Assembly: GCA_902798745.1 (NCBI GenBank)
Contig: CADBXM010000019.1
Span: 1-42,149, forward strand
Reading direction: 5' to 3'
Source of the DNA: an uncultured Eubacteriales bacterium
GTDB lineage: Bacteria > Bacillota > Clostridia > Peptostreptococcales > Anaerovoracaceae
DNA: 42,149 bases
Positions 39,879 through 42,149 of this stretch are shown one piece after another. The notes beneath the pieces were generated by a model. That model saw only the letters and a list, made by a program, of their open reading frames with translations, was not told the DNA's origin and ran no database searches. The position numbers were made by a program, and so were the translations under genes. How positions within the stretch are numbered: position 1 is the first letter of the stretch; each line of letters begins with the position of its first letter.

Positions 39879-42149
39879 ATGAAGAGACAATTCAAAACAA
39901 TGGACGGCAACAACGCTGCTGCTCATGTCTCCTATGCGTTCACGGAAGTTTCGGGCATCTACCCGATCACACCGTCTTCGCCAATGGCAGACTATGTAGA
40001 CCAGTGGGCTGCTGCCGGACGCAAGAACATCTTCGGATCGACTGTTGAGGTAGTCGAGATGGAGTCTGAAGCAGGTGCTGCAGGTGCTGTACACGGATCA
40101 CTCGGAGCAGGCGCGCTGACAACAACTTACACAGCTTCTCAGGGACTCCTTCTGATGATCCCTAACATGTACAAGATCGCCGGAGAACTTCTTCCTGCGG
40201 TATTCCATGTATCGGCCCGTACGGTTTCGACTCACGCGCTGAACATCTTCGGAGACCACTCAGACGTTTACGCCTGCCGTCAGACAGGTTTCGCAATGCT
40301 CGCTGAGGGTAGCGTTCAGGAAGTTATGGACCTTGGTCCTGTAGCACATCTTGCTGCTATCGAGGGCAGAGTTCCTTTCCTCAACTTCTTCGATGGATTC
40401 AGAACATCACACGAGATCCAGAAGGTAGCCGTATGGGATTACGAAGATCTTAAGGAAATGTGCGACATGGATGCTGTCAAGGCATTCCGCGATGCATCGC
40501 TCAACCCTGATCACCCGCATCTGAGAGGATCTCACGAGAACGGAGATATCTTCTTCCAGCACAGAGAAGCTTGCAACAAGTACTATGATGCTATCCCTGA
40601 GGTAGTTGAGAAGTACATGGCTAAGATCAACGAGAAGATCGGAACAGATTATCAGCTGTTCAACTACTATGGCGCTCCTGACGCTGAAAGAGTCATCATC
40701 GCTATGGGTTCCATCTGTGACGTTGCAGAAGAAGTTATCGATTATCTGAACGCTGCAGGCGAGAAGGTCGGTCTCATCAAGGTAAGACTCTACAGACCAT
40801 TCGCTGCAGACAGACTGATCGCAGCTCTTCCTAAGACAGCTAAGGCTGTTGCTGTTCTCGACAGAACAAAAGAGCCTGGCGCTTTCGCAGAGCCACTCCA
40901 CCTCGACGTTATGTCGGCATTCTCTGAGCACGGCGTTGACGTCAAGCTGATCGGCGGACGTTACGGACTCGGTTCGAAGGATACTCCTCCGGCATCCGTA
41001 TTCGCTGTATTCGAAGAACTCAAGAAAGATGATCCTAAGAAGAGATTCACTATCGGTATCGTAGATGACGTTACAAATCTCTCGCTCGAGGAAAAGCCTG
41101 CTCCTATCACAGCGGCTGCAGGAACGATCGAGTGCAAGTTCTGGGGACTCGGCGGTGACGGAACAGTCGGAGCCAACAAGAACTCCATCAAGATCATCGG
41201 AGACCACACAGACAAGTACGTACAGGCATACTTCCAGTATGACTCCAAGAAGACAGGCGGAGTTACAGTTTCTCACCTGAGATTCGGTGACAGCCCTATC
41301 AAGAGCGCGTACTACATCAACAAGGCTGACTTCGTAGCATGCCACAACCCTTCATACATCGAGAAGGGATTCAAGATCGTTCAGGATGTTAAGCCGGGCG
41401 GCACATTCCTGATCAACTGCCAGTGGAAGCCTGAGGAAGTCGGCAAGCACATCGATGCTGCTTCTAAGAAGTACATCGCTGAGAACAACATCCAGCTGTA
41501 CATCATCGACGCTATCGACCTCTGCGCTAAGATCGGAATGGGCAAGAGAACTAATACAACTCTCCAGTCCGCGTTCTTCGCACTCGCTGAGGTTATGCCA
41601 AAGGCTGACGCTGTACAGTACATGAAGGATGCAGCTACAAAGTCCTACCTCAAGAAGGGCCAGGATATCGTAGACATGAACCACAAGGCTATCGACGCCG
41701 GCGCTGACGCCATCGTCAAGATCGACGTTCCTGCTGAGTGGGCTAACCCTGAAGCAGACGCTGCTAAGGCTCCTCTCGAAGGACCTGAAGCACTTGTTAC
41801 ACAGGTCAAGAACATCCTCAACCCTGTTGACAGCATGGACGGAGACAGCCTGCCTGTATCCGCATTCCTGCCACATGTTGACGGTGAGTGGGAGCTCGGA
41901 GCATCCGCTTACGAGAAGAGAGGCGTTGCAGTTAACGTTCCTGAGTGGGATAGCACAAAGTGTGCGCAGTGCAACAGATGCGCATTCGTATGCCCACATG
42001 CTACTATCAGACCATATCTGCTTGACGAAGCCGAGATGGCAGCAGCTCCAGAAGGATTCAAGGCTGTTGATCACAAGCTGAGCAAGGGCGCATATAAGTA
42101 TGGTCTCGCTGTATCCCCACTCGATTGTATGGGATGCGGAGTATGCGTA
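39879..42149 (+). CDS. nifJ: Pyruvate:ferredoxin (flavodoxin) oxidoreductase, 3' end outside the window
   Basis: The first 757 codons are present and the frame is open at the window edge; the full enzyme is usually about 1170 residues. It oxidises pyruvate to acetyl-CoA and CO2, reducing ferredoxin. The start reads MKRQFKTMDGNNAAAHVSYA; AAGGAG fits the ATG at 39879 (11 bases) better than the one at 39870 (two bases). Visible blocks are YPITPSSPMADYVDQW, TTYTASQGLLLMIPNM (domain I), SICDVAEEVIDYL (domain II) and GADGTVGA-like LGGDGTVGANKNSIKII (domain III). The 8Fe ferredoxin insert begins with CAQCNRCAFVCPHA and CMGCGVCV at the edge. The thiamine domain lies beyond the window. Confidence 0.97.
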   Translation, partial: MKRQFKTMDGNNAAAHVSYAFTEVSGIYPITPSSPMADYVDQWAAAGRKNIFGSTVEVVEMESEAGAAGAVHGSLGAGALTTTYTASQGLLLMIPNMYKIAGELLPAVFHVSARTVSTHALNIFGDHSDVYACRQTGFAMLAEGSVQEVMDLGPVAHLAAIEGRVPFLNFFDGFRTSHEIQKVAVWDYEDLKEMCDMDAVKAFRDASLNPDHPHLRGSHENGDIFFQHREACNKYYDAIPEVVEKYMAKINEKIGTDYQLFNYYGAPDAERVIIAMGSICDVAEEVIDYLNAAGEKVGLIKVRLYRPFAADRLIAALPKTAKAVAVLDRTKEPGAFAEPLHLDVMSAFSEHGVDVKLIGGRYGLGSKDTPPASVFAVFEELKKDDPKKRFTIGIVDDVTNLSLEEKPAPITAAAGTIECKFWGLGGDGTVGANKNSIKIIGDHTDKYVQAYFQYDSKKTGGVTVSHLRFGDSPIKSAYYINKADFVACHNPSYIEKGFKIVQDVKPGGTFLINCQWKPEEVGKHIDAASKKYIAENNIQLYIIDAIDLCAKIGMGKRTNTTLQSAFFALAEVMPKADAVQYMKDAATKSYLKKGQDIVDMNHKAIDAGADAIVKIDVPAEWANPEADAAKAPLEGPEALVTQVKNILNPVDSMDGDSLPVSAFLPHVDGEWELGASAYEKRGVAVNVPEWDSTKCAQCNRCAFVCPHATIRPYLLDEAEMAAAPEGFKAVDHKLSKGAYKYGLAVSPLDCMGCGVCV

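Noticed and set aside
40407-42074. Two long minus-strand open frames (312 and 240 codons) opposite nifJ
   Set aside because: Shadows produced by the strong codon bias of the pyruvate:ferredoxin oxidoreductase gene.

Overview
The window looks like chromosomal DNA of a strictly anaerobic Gram-positive member of the Clostridia. The evidence is AGGAGG-type ribosome binding sites with frequent TTG starts, a T-box leader, a split glycine decarboxylase (gcvPA/gcvPB), acetate kinase beside pyruvate:ferredoxin oxidoreductase, and a leader-peptide attenuator. A placement near the Anaerovoracaceae/Peptostreptococcales is a guess. There are no rRNA or tRNA genes, insertion sequences, prophage genes or CRISPR arrays.

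Region 1 (1-9482) is mixed housekeeping and accessory DNA. It holds a DUF6054-like protein, an ABM-fold and a carboxymuconolactone-decarboxylase-like protein, a frameshifted PH-like pseudogene, a membrane-anchored metallophosphoesterase, a membrane-domain GDPD phosphodiesterase, a chagasin/DUF4854-like lipoprotein, an EcsC protein, the Ser/Thr symporter SstT and a zinc alcohol dehydrogenase.

Region 2 (9565-22806) is an aromatic amino acid locus and the most notable part of the window. On the minus strand a stand-alone TrpB2 lies behind a T-box with a UGG (Trp) specifier and a textbook promoter. Divergently, a plus-strand cluster encodes the whole route from DAHP to prephenate and beyond: a DAHP synthase-like protein with all four metal ligands replaced, TyrA, a chorismate mutase joined to half a prephenate dehydratase and an ACT domain, AroB, AroC, an AroE-AroK fusion, AroA, an intact DAHP synthase, PheA, AroD and an ATP-grasp enzyme. 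Between tyrA and the chorismate mutase lies what I read as a transcription attenuator: a 23-residue leader peptide with eight Phe/Tyr/Trp residues, competing RNA segments and a strong terminator. The locus therefore appears to use two RNA mechanisms that sense aminoacyl-tRNA, one for Trp and one for Phe and/or Tyr.

Region 3 (22857-28470) has an E2-like acyltransferase without the catalytic histidine, a PlsC-PAP2 fusion, an AI-2E family permease, a putative manganese exporter, and a highly charged single-pass membrane protein behind its own promoter and a hairpin-rich leader.

Region 4 (28690-35565) is glycine cleavage. gcvT-gcvH-gcvPA-gcvPB run on the plus strand and converge on lplA-lpdA on the minus strand, so all protein parts plus lipoylation are encoded together. 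GcvPA carries an unusual eight-cysteine cluster.

Region 5 (35662-42149) has a divergent response regulator/histidine kinase pair, then acetate kinase and the first 757 codons of pyruvate:ferredoxin oxidoreductase, which runs off the window. Glycine or pyruvate oxidation and substrate-level phosphorylation through acetate kinase fit a fermentative anaerobe.
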